64,000 nucleotides of DNA, from contig OZ038384.1 in NCBI GenBank assembly GCA_964036045.1, positions 27,199,771 through 27,263,770 of the forward strand, written 5' to 3'. A program made the position numbers and the translations under genes. The number at the start of each line of letters is the position of its first letter. Position 1 is the stretch's first letter. The DNA is from Eutreptiella sp. 'Long Island Sound 2002'. Lineage: Eukaryota; Euglenozoa; Euglenophyceae; Eutreptiales; Eutreptiaceae. The notes under the pieces are model-generated. The model saw nothing but the letters and a program-made list of their open reading frames with translations, was not told the origin of the DNA and ran no database searches. Below are positions 1 through 11,096 of the stretch, in pieces.

Positions 1-1989
1 AGCGTTTGCCACAGACTCACCACAGATTCAACCTGTGCTCCCTCTCCAGGAATTTCCTGGACAGGCAGCAAATATACTGACTGCTTTACCAATGAGATGG
101 TGGGAATGGGGCTCTGTGACTTTTCCACATTAGCGCAATTCCATTCCTTTGTTATTTTCTCCAATTTCCCCATTTCCCCCCAACCGACCCCATTATCACG
201 CGAATACCACCTCTTTGCGGCGCCCCCCCTTTTTTTTCATTGGCATTCCTGATCAAAGCACATCTCAGTACTGCGGGAGGCGCGCACCAAAAAAAAAAAG
301 CTGCAACAAAGTGCAGGCACATGGTGAGGAATCCCCTCTGAACCCTTTGGTCCTCTTTGGGCCCCAAGAGGCCCCCTCCACAAGCCCAGGCCCCCTCCAC
401 AAGCCCTGCCCCCCCGCCTCCCACCGCCCCCCATCCTCCCCCTTGCTTTCAAGAGATAGTTGGGGTGTGGGTTGCAGCGGGACCGATTCCAATCAGCCCC
501 TCTGTGATTGAATCTCTTTGGTTGTCCAGAATGTGCTGCGGTTGACAATTGGATTGTCTTTGAAGTCCAAGGGCCCCAAATGGCATCAGGGTGTTTGGGC
601 GATGCTTGGGGCGGGTGTAATTCTGTGTTGATACCCCCTCTTTCTCTATGTCGACTGTTGATCTCTCTCTGAATCCGGGGTTGCAGAGTCCGCAGGGGGA
701 GGGGTGGCTGTAATTTGGGTTCTCGAGGTGTTGAGGTCCCACACACACACTCCGGCTCCCTTCCACCGCGCAAACACACTTCTCTGGAATTCATGTTGGG
801 TTGAGAATCTTCACAAAAAAAGCCAATATTTGCATATCCGCAACAGCATCTGCGGTATCCTTCGCCATAAAGTGCATCACACAATCTTTTAGGCAGGGGG
901 GGGGGGGGAAGCGGTGAAACGGAAAATGAAAAAATGCGGAAAAGTGCGCAAAAAATGCGGAAAAATGCGGAAAAATGCGACGAAAAAAGGCGATGACCCG
1001 AACAGAACTACCTCTTGCATTGCATGTGGTTTTTCAGCAACACAGCTTCCCAGTGACCAGGATCTTGGTCCCAAGCCCCAAACACACTGATGGGAAATTT
1101 GTTTTTTAATGCACAAACAACCCCTGCCTCAAGAAGACAAATGCACACAGGAATCCGATCAAAATATTGCCGGACTTCAAACATGGACCTGCAAGCGATG
1201 CAAGTCCAGTGGCAGGAGAGTGTCTGGAAGTTTCAAGAGTGTCAGGAGAGGGTCAAGAAGTGTTTTGAACCAAACGATCCTCAATATCACCTTCTGACTC
1301 AGGACGCCCCTCCCACCATTCCACAAGTGCCTCACCGTTGGCAATATCATGTTGCTCTGTACATGTATAGATGTTCCATTCCTCTTGCACATTGGGAATG
1401 TTTTCCAATCCTAATAAAGGGTAATCTGCCAAGGAATTGGTGCCAGAGCCATCAGATTCAAATTCAGTATTAGCAATCATGGTGTCTAAGAGGAGAGGGA
1501 ATTGCAACTCATACACAGGGAAACTGAATATTACCCGTCAGAGAGTGGATGGAACCAGTAAACAAGCACAAACGTACAATGCATCTCCTCTTTGGTAAGC
1601 AAAGACCTGGCAGGGGAGAAAATGCGGGAAAAAATGCGGGAAAATGCGGAAAAATGCGGATCGCTTTTATTTCCCCCCCTGTTTTAGGTGTCACAGCAAC
1701 AGCAGCAGCTGGAAGCAGAGAAAGAGGATGTGCGCATGTGTAAACTGATCCGTTCATCACTTTTCTAGGGGAGCTTCAATATTGGCTGTCTGCAACGTAA
1801 AGAGTGGGACAAAGGGAAAGAGGCACCATCAGTGAACATATTTGACTTGCGTGTTTTCCACATCTTCTGGCAATGAGCCCTCACCCGACTCTGCTAGGGG
1901 GTTTGGCACAAAAGCTGAACCGCTGCACTGCCCAGGAGCCCTTCCTCCTATGGCTGCTATGCGTCTTGCTGCTGGCACAAAATCAATAC
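1..1989. other. No recognisable gene; short AAAATGCGG repeats
   Basis: If the RSH gene continues to its 3' end within the window, its next exon should lie here on the minus strand. I looked for the synthetase core (a YxVRAxR-like strand and NGYxSxH) and did not find it. Short repeats of the form AAAATGCGG occur at about 905-985 and 1,615-1,662. A stretch at about 1,024-1,088 resembles one at 28,947-29,010. A minus-strand open stretch at 1,253-1,516 has acidic protein-like composition but no family I recognise. Confidence 0.5.
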
Positions 1990-2238
1990 CTCATCCACAG
2001 TCAGACCCTTCTTCTGCATCTTGCGCCACACGGAGTAGGGGCTCTTGGTCCGGCCAGTGATCGCATAACCTTCGATCTCAGCCATCAGAGCAGCATCGCT
2101 GCGCAAATCCCGCTTCAACGCCTCGGTGCAGTCTTCCAGAACGCGCTCACACTTCCTGCCGCTGGTATCAAGGGCTTCATGGATGGCCGCATGCTCCTCA
2201 GGGTGAAGCAGGCGGAAAGCCATATCCTCAAAGTCACT
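1990..2238 (-). CDS. RSH: RelA/SpoT homologue (RSH), exon joining hydrolase and synthetase domains
   Basis: RSH enzymes make and/or hydrolyse the alarmone (p)ppGpp; in algae and plants they act in the plastid. This exon translates to the helical linker FEDMAFRLLHPEEHAAI, which matches the ELEDLAFRYLEP segment of RSH proteins. The start of the synthetase domain follows: ITGRTKSPYSVWRKMQKKGL, then TVDE, the usual GRxKxxxSIWxKMxxKG motif. It is bounded by TTTGCACAG before codon AGT (2,238) and GAG/GTATTG after 1,990. The exon is 249 bases long and both introns are phase 0. It continues in frame from the exon at 8,454-8,543 (GLNQFK then SDFEDMAF, as in WxLKxELEDLAF). There are no stops or frameshifts, so the gene may be alive. 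The catalytic synthetase exons are not in the window as far as I can see. Confidence 0.85.
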
Positions 2239-4162
2239 CTGTGCAAACAGCACACAGCAAGTACTCAAGGTTGTGGCATACAAATCCACATTCTACAGCA
2301 GGGCTTCGAATGCAGGACCAAGTGTCGACGGCTTGAACACATTGGCAATGAGTTTGCCATGAGTGCAATGATAGCCCTGGGGGCATGGGTGTAAACCACC
2401 ACATGTGGAGTTGCTGAAAATGCGCTTTGAAAACGCCCAAGGCCATTGGCACTGTAACAGAGCAGTTCAGGAGAATAGAAGTGAAGATAAAGAGCATTGT
2501 GTTTATTGCACAAAGTAGATTCAAGGACTGCAGAGGGGATGCAGAGAGACTGGTGAGGGGCAGCATGTGATTGACCATGAGGCTCTTGTGAGACTCAAGC
2601 ATGAAACGAAAGCCTCAAAGACATATTCCACGTGGACAAATCATGTACCACTTCCCTAGTGTATGACCTGGGCATGGAGTTTAGAGAACACACATCGTGT
2701 GGTACGCACAGCATTTACAGTTTGCAGATTGTCTCCATCGACTGACCACTCGCAGTTCAGGAACATACCTAATACCTAGTGCGCCACAGCCAATTGTACC
2801 GTTTACATAGTTGTCCTATGTGCCTCAATGCTTGATTTGCTTGCAATGAATGGAGCAACATTGTGCCTATGGCACAGGTAGGGCCCTGGGTGCTGCAGCT
2901 GAGCCCATGACCTGGGAATGGCACAGCAGCAAGCAGCAGCATGAAGTAGCAAGCAAGCGCAAGATGGAGTACATTCATAACTCGCCCCTACTGACTCCGA
3001 TTCTGTCCAACTTTTGATGTATGATACCTCTGAGTATGAAGTTGAACTACATAAAGTTTGAGCCAAGAACTCAACAGTGGTGGCTCGCTATGGGCCCACA
3101 AGTGGAGGGAGTGGTTCCAACAACAGTCAAAAATGAGGAAATTTTCTGGATTTTGACAGTTTCGGTATGAAAGGTGCATGTGCTGGGTGCCTGAAGCATT
3201 GAACCCACTTTATTAATGAAAAAACACCTTGCCTCACTTTTTGGCACCTTGTTTATGTCGGCAAACCTGTTTGGGGGGCCAAAACGGAAATACCCAAAAT
3301 TTTATTCTTTGGCCATTTGAAAGGCTTGAAACACCATGTGTCACCACTATGACTTTCTTGGGGAAAAACGAGGATTGAAAGGAATGTTGATTGGCCACTT
3401 GCACAACACCTGGAATATTGGGAGGGCACTTGCATGATGCTTACACCTTTCGACGGGTGTTGCACTTGCTCAGGTAGGGTGACAGCAGTCACCTTAGCCC
3501 AAAAATGAATCAAAAAATGTGGTTTTCCATAAGTGATCGGGGACTAATGGGCCCGCTATGTCCTTCCTTATAAACTCCAAAATGTCCATCTTTTTGAAGG
3601 CAAATTGTACTGCTTCTAGCCCGTTTTGAGGTCATTGTAACCAGTTTTTTGCCCACCCCTTGCATGCTTCAAATAGCCATTTATGCTAGGTTATATGCAT
3701 CCTGGGGTAGGGTTATGGGGCATCACTCAAGGGTCAAACAACACGTCAAATGTTAAGTTTGCAAAAATGACTGGGCACTGCTCAAAAAGGTAACAAAGGT
3801 GTTTGGGAACCAATGATAGCCACTATTAGGACACTTATGTCTCTATACCATCCCAAAAAACATTGAAAATATCTATTGTGGCAATAAAAAAAAAATGGGT
3901 CACAAAGATTTTCCAACATCCACTGGAGACCACCCAAGACACCCAATTTTTTCAACCCATTTTCTTGTCTGTTATGACTCATTTATCACCCAAACAGTTG
4001 TGGTGTGCATCTGTGTATGGGGGGAGGGGAGGCTTTGGGTTGTGTTTTTTTGGCAGAAAATTCCAAGCAATTTGGTTGCGCATGAGTGGGTGAAAAAAAC
4101 AGTTGACCAATCACCAAAAATGAAGTAAAAAACAAGAAACTGTGGCAGGTATATAACTAACA

Positions 4163-4344
4163 CATTCATGGAGCGTATTGTCCACCAGCCATTCCGCCAA
4201 TAGAACTTCGCCCTCACTGGCGATAGGTCGGACGCGTTGAAGGCCATCATCGACCAGTTCCTGGAGCGTGGCTGGATAGCCCACTCGGATTCGGAACGAG
4301 GGTCGCCAGCATTCACTGTCCCCAAAAAGACCAAAGGATCTTAA
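4163..4344 (+). pseudogene. Ty3/gypsy reverse transcriptase fragment
   Basis: The frame reads VHQPFRQ, then a TAG stop at 4,201, then NFALTGDRSDALKAIIDQ, FLERGWIAHSDSERGSPAF and TVPKK. This is the start of a Ty3/gypsy RT domain, where the family usually shows LKxQIDELLxxGxIRPSxSPxxSPVxxVxKK. A second stop (TAA, 4,342-4,344) falls just after VPKK, where the strand carrying WRxCVDYR should begin; a degenerate stretch follows. No long terminal repeats, integrase or YxDD box were found nearby, so this is a short relic. It lies antisense inside the RSH intron. Confidence 0.65.
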
Positions 4345-4800
4345 CCATAGTGGCTGTCAACGCAGGGGTACATCTCCAACACGACTGGCAAAGTGGCATT
4401 GGGCACATCACAAGAGGTACAGGTCCTCATCCTCCTCCATGCCCCTCATCCTCCTCCATGCCCAGTAGCTTTCCGGCCAAACGGGCATCTACTAGTTGGT
4501 CCTAGATCTGGAATCATCTTTGAACACCCTCCACACATACCTGGCCGGGGGCCATTGCGGTGTTGGCATACACCATGAGTATGCCCATATACTCCTATGT
4601 GCCTACCTTATGCTTACAACCCCACTTTGTGGTTGGAAAAGCTGCTGCTCATGGGCGTGGGATGGGGGTGTGGTGTGGGGTGGGGGTGGGGAGTGGGGCA
4701 GGGGGCGAATTTACCCATTGGCCAGAACACTTTGGTGACTATGTATGACTATGACCTGGACCCACATAGGCGCCCCACCACGTAGCCGCATTACATCCCG

Positions 4801-4945
4801 CCCTTTTCCAATCAAAAAATTTTTCCAATCAAAAAAAATTTTCCAATCCAATTTTTTGATTGGAAAAAATTTTTTGATTGGAAAATTTTTGATTGGAAAA
4901 AAATTTTTGATGGGAAAATTTTTTTGATTGGAAAATTTTTTTTGA
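4801..4945. repeat. Inverted cluster of TTTTTGATTGGAAAA units
   Basis: About 45 bases of units reading TTTTCCAATCAAAAAA are followed by about 95 bases of the same unit (15-17 bases) in the opposite orientation (TTTTTTGATTGGAAAA). The turn is at about 4,848-4,856 (CCAATCCAATTTTTTGATTGG). A single strand could fold into several alternative hairpins. Surrounding DNA is G/C-richer. I see no coding role. Confidence 0.8.
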
Positions 4946-5814
4946 CTGGAAAACCCGGCGGCATATGCTTCCACAACATCCTAGCCCTGGCAACCTTCCA
5001 TGGTACCTTACCACCACAGCTGCCGTCAACATAGTGTCCACCCCATCCCACTAGATCGTGGAACCGGATGTCCAACTGGATGCGGCCACTAAGGACGACT
5101 CAGAAATCAACCTCACTTGGCTCTTAAGGCGCTTGTACTATGTTGTCCCCCTAGACAAGTACAATGACGAATGCCATGTGGTGTTCCCGGGAAGGGGGTA
5201 GCAGGAACCCCCCCCCAAAAAAAAATGGGGCTTGGGACCCTCCCCCCCCCTTTATTGGAATAGCAAAACAAGCACCACAAGGTGTCTGGACGGCAAACAA
5301 ATTGGGCGGCCGTGTTTTGGGATCCTCCAAATCACCATGTACCAAAAGTTGGTGTTGGGTTCCTGACCACTTACTCACTACATGCTGACCACTTCCGTAT
5401 CAATCATCTTGCAGATTAGAAAGGTGTTGCAGATCAAAAAACTGTTGCTGAATGGGGCTACTGAGCATAAAAGAATACGAGAATATACTTCCTTATGTAC
5501 TTGCTGATTGTGATTTTGCTTTGAGGTGCGCACTTCGTTACTTCGGCTGTCAAACAAGCACCAGCACAAGCTGTGCCCTACCAAGCACCCCTTTCATTTG
5601 CATGTAGACACATGCAAAAAGCACCTCAAAAGCTACACCTCTCAAACTTCTCCCTTTTATGTCCACGATTCTACCCATCGTCACACAATGGCTCTCGGCC
5701 GTTGTGGAGCGCGCACGCACCCGCACCATCTCCCTCGGTGCCCGTGCGCCCCGCCGTCTCCTGCCTCTCTGAATTTTTCGCCGTGTGCCCTTTCCCGTTG
5801 TTGTTGTCGGCACG

Positions 5815-6202
5815 ATTGAGCATTTGTGCATTGCGTTTGCCGGGCACAAACTGCAGTAGTATAGAGGGGAAGTGGGGTCACCTAGTGGCGTACATGGTCC
5901 TACGTGACCCTGATTTCGACTATCTGCAAGAGCTCTGGGTGGACCTGGACCCGGCCCGGGTGGTAGGGCTACCCTATAGGATCTTCTCATGTGACACATT
6001 TCGGGGGGGTGGCGTGGCTATGCTGGTACATCTGAGGCGGGCAGGTCAAGGGAAGGGTCAAGTGTGGCGAGAACGGCATGCATTAGGGGTGTGTGTCCGC
6101 CCTAAGTCTCTGGAGGCAGTAGCCGTAGTGTCCACCCACTTCCCGCTCAAGATGGATCCGGACAACCGCACACGCGTGTGCAAAGATACCATTGCGTTCT
6201 AG
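5815..6202 (+). pseudogene. LINE apurinic-type endonuclease (EEP) domain fragment
   Basis: The frame contains TNCSSIEGKWGHLVAYMVL, DPDFDYLQELWVD, YRIFSCDTFRGGGVAMLVH and, further on, AVAVVSTHFPLKMD. These follow the pattern of the endonuclease domain of non-LTR retrotransposons and AP endonucleases: an N-terminal Asn strand, a LQE catalytic Glu and the GGGVA turn. In LINEs this domain nicks the target before reverse transcription. The frame closes with a stop at 6,200-6,202; ECLEAIFTRC continues beyond it in the same frame, which suggests a nonsense change. The Asp/His catalytic C-terminal half is not recognisable. It lies antisense inside the RSH intron. Confidence 0.6.
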
Positions 6203-7218
6203 GAGTGCTTGGAGGCCATCTTTACACGCTGCACGGCGGAAGAAGGGAGGGGGATGGTTGTCCAAGGCCTTGGCCCCCAAGGGGCATTGAGCGTCACTTG
6301 TGTGCTCTTGCCCACTGGGCGCTCCGACGAATATAGTGCCGCTCTGGTCAAGGCATCTGTCTCGCAAAGAGACCTGCTGGCTACTGACGAATAAGAGTAC
6401 CCCCGCGACCGCGGCGGTGGCAAACAGTACCTTTGTGCTACTGGATGCCCGATGCCCTGCGCACCTGTGGACGCCCCAAGGGCCCCATTGGTAACCCAAT
6501 GGGTGCCAGATTCCTTGGGTGTTGGCGGGGTAGGGCTGTGCAATGCAGGGGCCCAAAGGTCCCCCGGGTGGTGTGCCCCCCCCCCCCACACACAACTATC
6601 ATAGTGGGCTTCGTGGCCGGATACCGGTGTATTCTTGAATTATGGCGGAAGCATCGTTCCCTTTTGCGTGCAGAAGCGTGCTGCGGCAGGGGCCCATTGG
6701 GTGGTGTGGGGGGGACATGGGCGCCCACAATTGGATTGATGATATCGGTATGGGGTACCCTTGTCATCCCCTCCCCCCACCACCTTTTCCTCGCATGCAG
6801 CAGTGGAGGGCCACCTGCCGGGTACATGGGGACCTTGTGCCCCGTTGTATTGCCACCCCGCAACGGCGGTGTCAGCACACCCTGTCTTCCCGATGTGCCC
6901 AACCACGATGGTCGCGGATGGCTAGTCCAGCGAATGCACGGCAAGCGCTTGACCCGTGCATGGACTCAGGAGAAATCTACGTGTCAACGCCAGAGGAAAC
7001 TTCCCTGCCAATGCTGCCAGGAATCTGCTGGGCACACACCCCTGGTGTACACACAGGACGGTTGATACACCATGTAAATTGTGCACAATGGTATGACTAT
7101 ACACGCGCAAAAACGTGTTTCTGGTCAGTGGAAATTGTACGCAAACGTCTCGCACTGAAGTACACCTTGGGCCATACATATACGACAATGTGCATTCAGG
7201 TACAGGGGACTCTGCACT

Positions 7219-7242
7219 ACACACACACACACACACACACAC
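7219..7242. repeat. (AC)12 microsatellite
   Basis: Twelve uninterrupted AC dinucleotides inside the RSH intron. Confidence 0.95.
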
Positions 7243-7382
7243 TTAACCCGTGTGTGATGCATGCACGGAGTGCAATGTAATAAATGACATGGACGATGAA
7301 TGGCGCCATATTGCAATCCTCAAGACACTAAGACACTGGTGTACCTTAATTGATAAAATGCTACACCAATGCAGCACGAGTT

Positions 7383-7434
7383 GGTGGTTCAAATCCCACC
7401 AATTGAAAGCACAGTCGGTGGTTCAAATCCCACC
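7383..7434 (+). repeat. Duplicated tRNA-like B box (SINE remnant)
   Basis: GGTGGTTCAAATCCCACC occurs twice, at 7,383-7,400 and 7,417-7,434, spaced 34 bases. GGTTCAAATCC is the canonical T-arm / pol III B box and is flanked by self-complementary GGTGG / CCACC. I could not fold a whole cloverleaf around either copy. I call this a tRNA-derived short element remnant rather than a tRNA gene. Confidence 0.4.
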
Positions 7435-8453
7435 AAATGTACATTGCTGATGAGTTACCGTGTAACAAGGAAATAGTGCGCATCCACCCCCTGTCCGGTC
7501 AGGTAAAAGAGATTTTGCGCGTGCCCGTCTCCTATCCGATCGGCCAAATAGCCCCCTATCCGGTCGGCCAACTAGGGTATTTGTGCGCAGGCTTCCGGGG
7601 ATTTGGTGAGCAAAAAAAGACCTTGCGCAAAAAATCCCCGGCTGGTGACCGGAATCATATGAACAGCCCAAATGCGACTCAGCATTTGTCTAGGTCGTCC
7701 AAAGAGCCCAAACGTTGTCATCTTTTGGCATCTAGGGCATCTAAAGAGCCGAAACGCAACCTTGCTCTGCCATGTGCCCTCTCTAAGCTTCAGGGGAATT
7801 AAAAGAGCCCAAACATTGTAGCTAGGCATCCGTGTAGGTCGCCCAAGGAGCCCAAATGTTATCATCCTTTGGCACCAAGGGCATCAGGTGAGTGCAAACG
7901 CAATCTTGCTTTGTGCCTTTGCGCGTTCTCTCAACATGTGGGACATCACAAGAGCCCAAACACTGCAATAGGCGGTGTTTAGTCTCTGGGTGCCATGCCA
8001 TGCGGCTCGAAATCATCCGCCAGGTTAGATAAGCCAAGGCGGGTGTGGCGAACCCACACAAGCGCATATGCAATGCCCCTCAAAGCACGGACAGGGCCCT
8101 ACCACATTATCCGTGCCTTCTCAGGTTCCTGACACAGTGCGCAGTTCAAAATGGCAACAGAACGGCTGCCTATTTTCACTTGTGAATGTCGGATTCAGAA
8201 GCAGGAATTTCTTCCTTCCCCACCTGAAGCTGAAATGTGATAGTGGTCCCATGACGTTACAATGAGCATGGATGTGTTCACGCAGGTTTCCTGAACAAAG
8301 TTCTGCACCCATGTTTAACATGTCCGCCCAACATTGTGATGGTGGTTAAATGCATGTTACAAAGAAGGTTTGTGCGGGGGGGGGGGGGCGAGGGGCTGGA
8401 TGGGGGGGCTCAAATGTCCAAAGATTCACGTGGCAGTGGAGAGAAAGAACGAC

Positions 8454-8543
8454 CTTGAACTGGTTGAGGCCCATAGCATTGCATAAATGAGCCCACACGT
8501 TCAAGGCCATGTGTGCAGAATGCTTCTCGGCGGCAGTGAGTTC
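8454..8543 (-). CDS. RSH: RelA/SpoT homologue, exon at the end of the HD hydrolase domain
   Basis: This 90-base exon is phase 0 at both ends. It lies between acceptor TTGCGATTGCAG and donor AAG/GTCGTT. It encodes ELTAAEKHSAHMALNVW followed by AHLCNAMGLNQFK. RSH proteins have A-ETLxVWAPLAxRLGxWxLK at this place, directly before ELEDLAF, and that block is encoded in the next exon (1,990-2,238). The preceding exon candidate is 9,425-9,573. The family match is clear from NVWAHLCNAMG; the Arg of the usual ANRLG is replaced by Ala (CNAMG). The donor is GTCGTT rather than GTRAGT, so the 3' edge is a little less certain. Confidence 0.75.
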
Positions 8544-9424
8544 CTGCAATCGCAATGCATACATCCCAAGGCGACAGGACAGAGCAAAGAGAACTCAAAA
8601 TGCTACTACAACCGAACCCACCATTGCCTGCAACCTCCTGGAGTAGGCTCAGCGACGAGGCGTCAGAGGGAGGGCAAGCACCTATTCCCCGAAGAGTAGC
8701 AATCTGGTATGGGTACTCTGACAACAGGAGGAGGAAGACAGCAGTGGGGGGCGTGGGCTCCTGCACATATGCAGACGGCCGAAAGACCCGCAGAAAAAGA
8801 ATGAAAAGGGGTGGAAAAGAAGGAAGGTTCATGTTCTGGTTGACAACATCTCAGCAATACACCAACGCCCTTCGGAAACGGCGATTCCGGGTCAAACTCT
8901 TCCTCATCCCAACGTCTGCCGCAGACCTCAGCAGAGCCCATCAGGAGGGGTGCCAGCATGCGCAAATTTTTTCTCCTGAACCATTTGCTCGGAACAAAGA
9001 GGATTACATTGTGGGGGTACAGGGATTGGGGGCACATGGGAAGAGGGGGTCTGCAGTCACTGCAGTTTCCCCAGTCCATCGCTCCCACAGGCCTCCCTCA
9101 GGTCTTTGTTTGTTTTTGTCTTTGTCACGGACCTTTTTGTACATGAGGCGTGTCTAGACAGCAACTCAGAAGCGAATGGCCCATCCGTGCAATTAATATG
9201 ATCAGCTGGCAGTCGGTGGAAGCGGGAGGGCGGGCGTGAACCGTTGGCGATTGGGAAGCGATTGAAAGCAGCTGATTGCAGCCCGTCAGCTGCGACAGGA
9301 CGTGGTTTTTAAGACCCCGTTCATAACAAACAGCACGTGCCCCATAGAGGACCGAAACTCGTTCCAACCCCAAACCCACCCCAGCGATAAATTTCCCATG
9401 CCTCGTGACGTCAGTCAGGCATAC

Positions 9425-9573
9425 CGCCCAATCTGGGTCCGCCCCTGCCGGGCGCCCCCCATCGGTCAGAGTCAGCAGCTGCTGCAAGGTGGCCACCCGT
9501 TGGACGATGCCCTGCACCAAGTCTAAGCGCTTGGCCAAGAAGATGATCATGGACGGGGCTGAGGAGGAATTTT
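9425..9573 (-). CDS. RSH: RelA/SpoT homologue, HD-domain exon (candidate)
   Basis: The exon lies between acceptor CTTCGCACAG and donor GGCG/GTATGC and ends in phase 0, compatible with the next exon at 8,543. It encodes SMIIFLAKRLDLVQGIVQRV and then ATLQQLL. RSH hydrolase domains carry VxIKLADRLHxMRTL at this place, a helix just upstream of the ETLxVWAPLA block, so position, order and phase all fit. Sequence similarity alone is modest. The canonical ADRLH reads AKRLD here. If this is the same helix, the conserved Asp has become Lys, which could mean altered hydrolase activity. A Gly/Ala/Asp-rich tail (GGRPAGADPDWA) precedes the donor. An alternative acceptor (CCTCCTCAG, at about 9,560) would shorten the exon. 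Confidence 0.55.
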
Positions 9574-10599
9574 CTGTGCGAAGACAGGGATGTATTGGTT
9601 GACAGGCAAGTATGCGGGTGTGTGTTGCGGCGCGAATGGGGGGAAAGCAGAAGTATGGAGTCAGGGTACTCCTGAGTTGATGCACTTGGGTGTGTTTTGT
9701 GGAGACGTGCCTCTGGGCTGTGCATGGTCCTGGGTGTGTGTGTATGCGGGGGAGGGGGAAGGGAAATGCCTATTCCCCACACAAGACGCTCAAACGCAAA
9801 GCACGGCATGTTTTTTTTGGGACCGAAAGTCTTGGCACGATGGAAGGCAATGCCACCAATGGACCGGAGCATTTTGCAGGGAACATGCCGAGCAAACGCT
9901 GACAAGTCCCGTACCTTCGTGCCCGGATTCTACCGGAGCAAAGCCCATAAAATTCCCCGGGGACATTTACTACCATTTTCAGGTGCCCGAGCTCCTGGCA
10001 TCGCTAGGGATGTCCAGAAATCGGAAGTGTTTTCGGGACCCATTTCAGGAGCCTGGGCCTCCAGCATCGCTAGGGATGCCAAGACATTGGAAGCGTTTTT
10101 GGCACCGATTTTCGTTGCATTACGGAGGATTTTGGTGCCGCAACCCCTGGGGTTGTGAAAGTTTTGTGACCTCCCCCCCCCCCCCCCCAATTGTCCCCCT
10201 CCTGCCCCACCTGTGGAAGACAAAAGCACGGGTGGGACACATGCAGTATGTACAAGGCTCTGCCACTCCCAAAAGGGAAGCCGCCCCGGCTACCAAGGCC
10301 ACGCGTGGCATATCACATGTCCCTGATCGTGGGATAGACTCACGGAGGGCTGGGTAACCCCCCATGCCCAAACACACATTTTTTTTGTGCCTGTCTTCAG
10401 CGCCAATCAATACCATGGTTGCTTTCTTCTTTTTTGCATCTGCAACCTTCTTTCTTGAGATCTATTGGTCCAGGCCAGAGTCTACTATTCCAGTCCTCAA
10501 CCTGCATAAGAAGAAAGGACAGGTGCAGCCACACATGTACTATGTACAAGGCTCCGCCACTCCCCAAAGGGAAGCTGCCCCGGCTACCTCTTCTTTTTT
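9574..10599. other. No recognisable gene
   Basis: Upstream RSH exons (the HD motif) would be expected on the minus strand here or further right, but I could not identify them. The interval contains a C tract at about 10,171-10,188. A short repeat CAAGGCTC(T/C)GCCACTCCC occurs twice, at 10,251 and 10,546, each followed by AAAGGGAAG. Confidence 0.4.
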
Positions 10600-11096
10600 G
10601 CATCTATCTAAATTGGGTTAAGTGGCGTTTTCATGAAAAGTTCTCTTTGGTTAAGGACCGCAAAGGCTTCACCTTCATAGACAATATTTTGCTATGTGCT
10701 GACTGCCCCGTAGCAGCAACGGAGTTTTTCAATTTTTTCAATCACGATGTTTGGATGAATGTGGGGAAAACAGCAATTCATGCCATGGGACAGGCATCTG
10801 ATTTCTCTGTTTGCCAAAGCCATCTCAGCACTTTCTCAAATTCAGGCGCTCCTCATGTAAGTGATAAATTGTTAGCAGTAGACAGCAGAGTACAAGCTCT
10901 AGGGATCACGACCCCTCTGCGAGATCGCTCACGAGCAATAAGCCAGACAAGTCAAGTCCAAGCAATGCATGAAAGTGTCAATGATAATAAAGGCTGGCCA
11001 CGATTAAATAGTATTATCGCTGTGATCGTGTTTTGTAGCATTGTTGTGCATGGCTTAACATTTGGCAACCTTGCGTGTTGCACAAGGTCTTTGTGA
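10600..11096 (+). pseudogene. LINE reverse transcriptase remnant (palm/thumb)
   Basis: The open frame reads KGFTFIDNILLCADCPVAA, then FFNFFNHDVWMNVGKTAIH, and later VQALGITTPLRDR. LINE RTs have (F/Y)xDDxxLxxxS followed by a helix, GMxxNxxKTxxx and YxYLGI in this order and spacing. The catalytic DD would correspond to D-N (FIDN), so the enzyme would be inactive. The tract is AT-richer than its neighbours. The frame ends at a stop at 11,094-11,096. Assignment rests on motif order only; an unrelated protein remains possible. Confidence 0.45.

Larger units (their letters stand above)
2239..8453 (-). other. 6.2-kb RSH intron filled with retroelement debris
   Basis: This interval lies between two phase-compatible RSH exons, with splice donor AAG/GTCGTT at 8,454/8,453 and acceptor TTTGCACAG ending at 2,239. 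It holds, on the opposite strand, a Ty3/gypsy RT scrap (4,163-4,344) and a LINE endonuclease scrap (5,815-6,202). It also holds a palindromic A/T cluster (4,801-4,945), a CA microsatellite and duplicated tRNA-like boxes. From 2,240 to about 4,150 I see only AT-richer sequence without a protein I recognise. The length is unusual beside the short introns elsewhere in the window and is explained by insertions. Confidence 0.7.

Noticed and set aside
237-884. 215-codon minus-strand frame near the left edge
   Set aside because: Low-complexity Gly/Arg composition from a C-rich tract; no conserved motif, and overlapping frames of similar length exist on both strands.
1253-1516. Possible next RSH exon beginning VYELQ
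   Set aside because: VYELQ resembles the VYDLRA strand of RSH, but no acceptor precedes it directly and the following residues do not match the synthetase domain.
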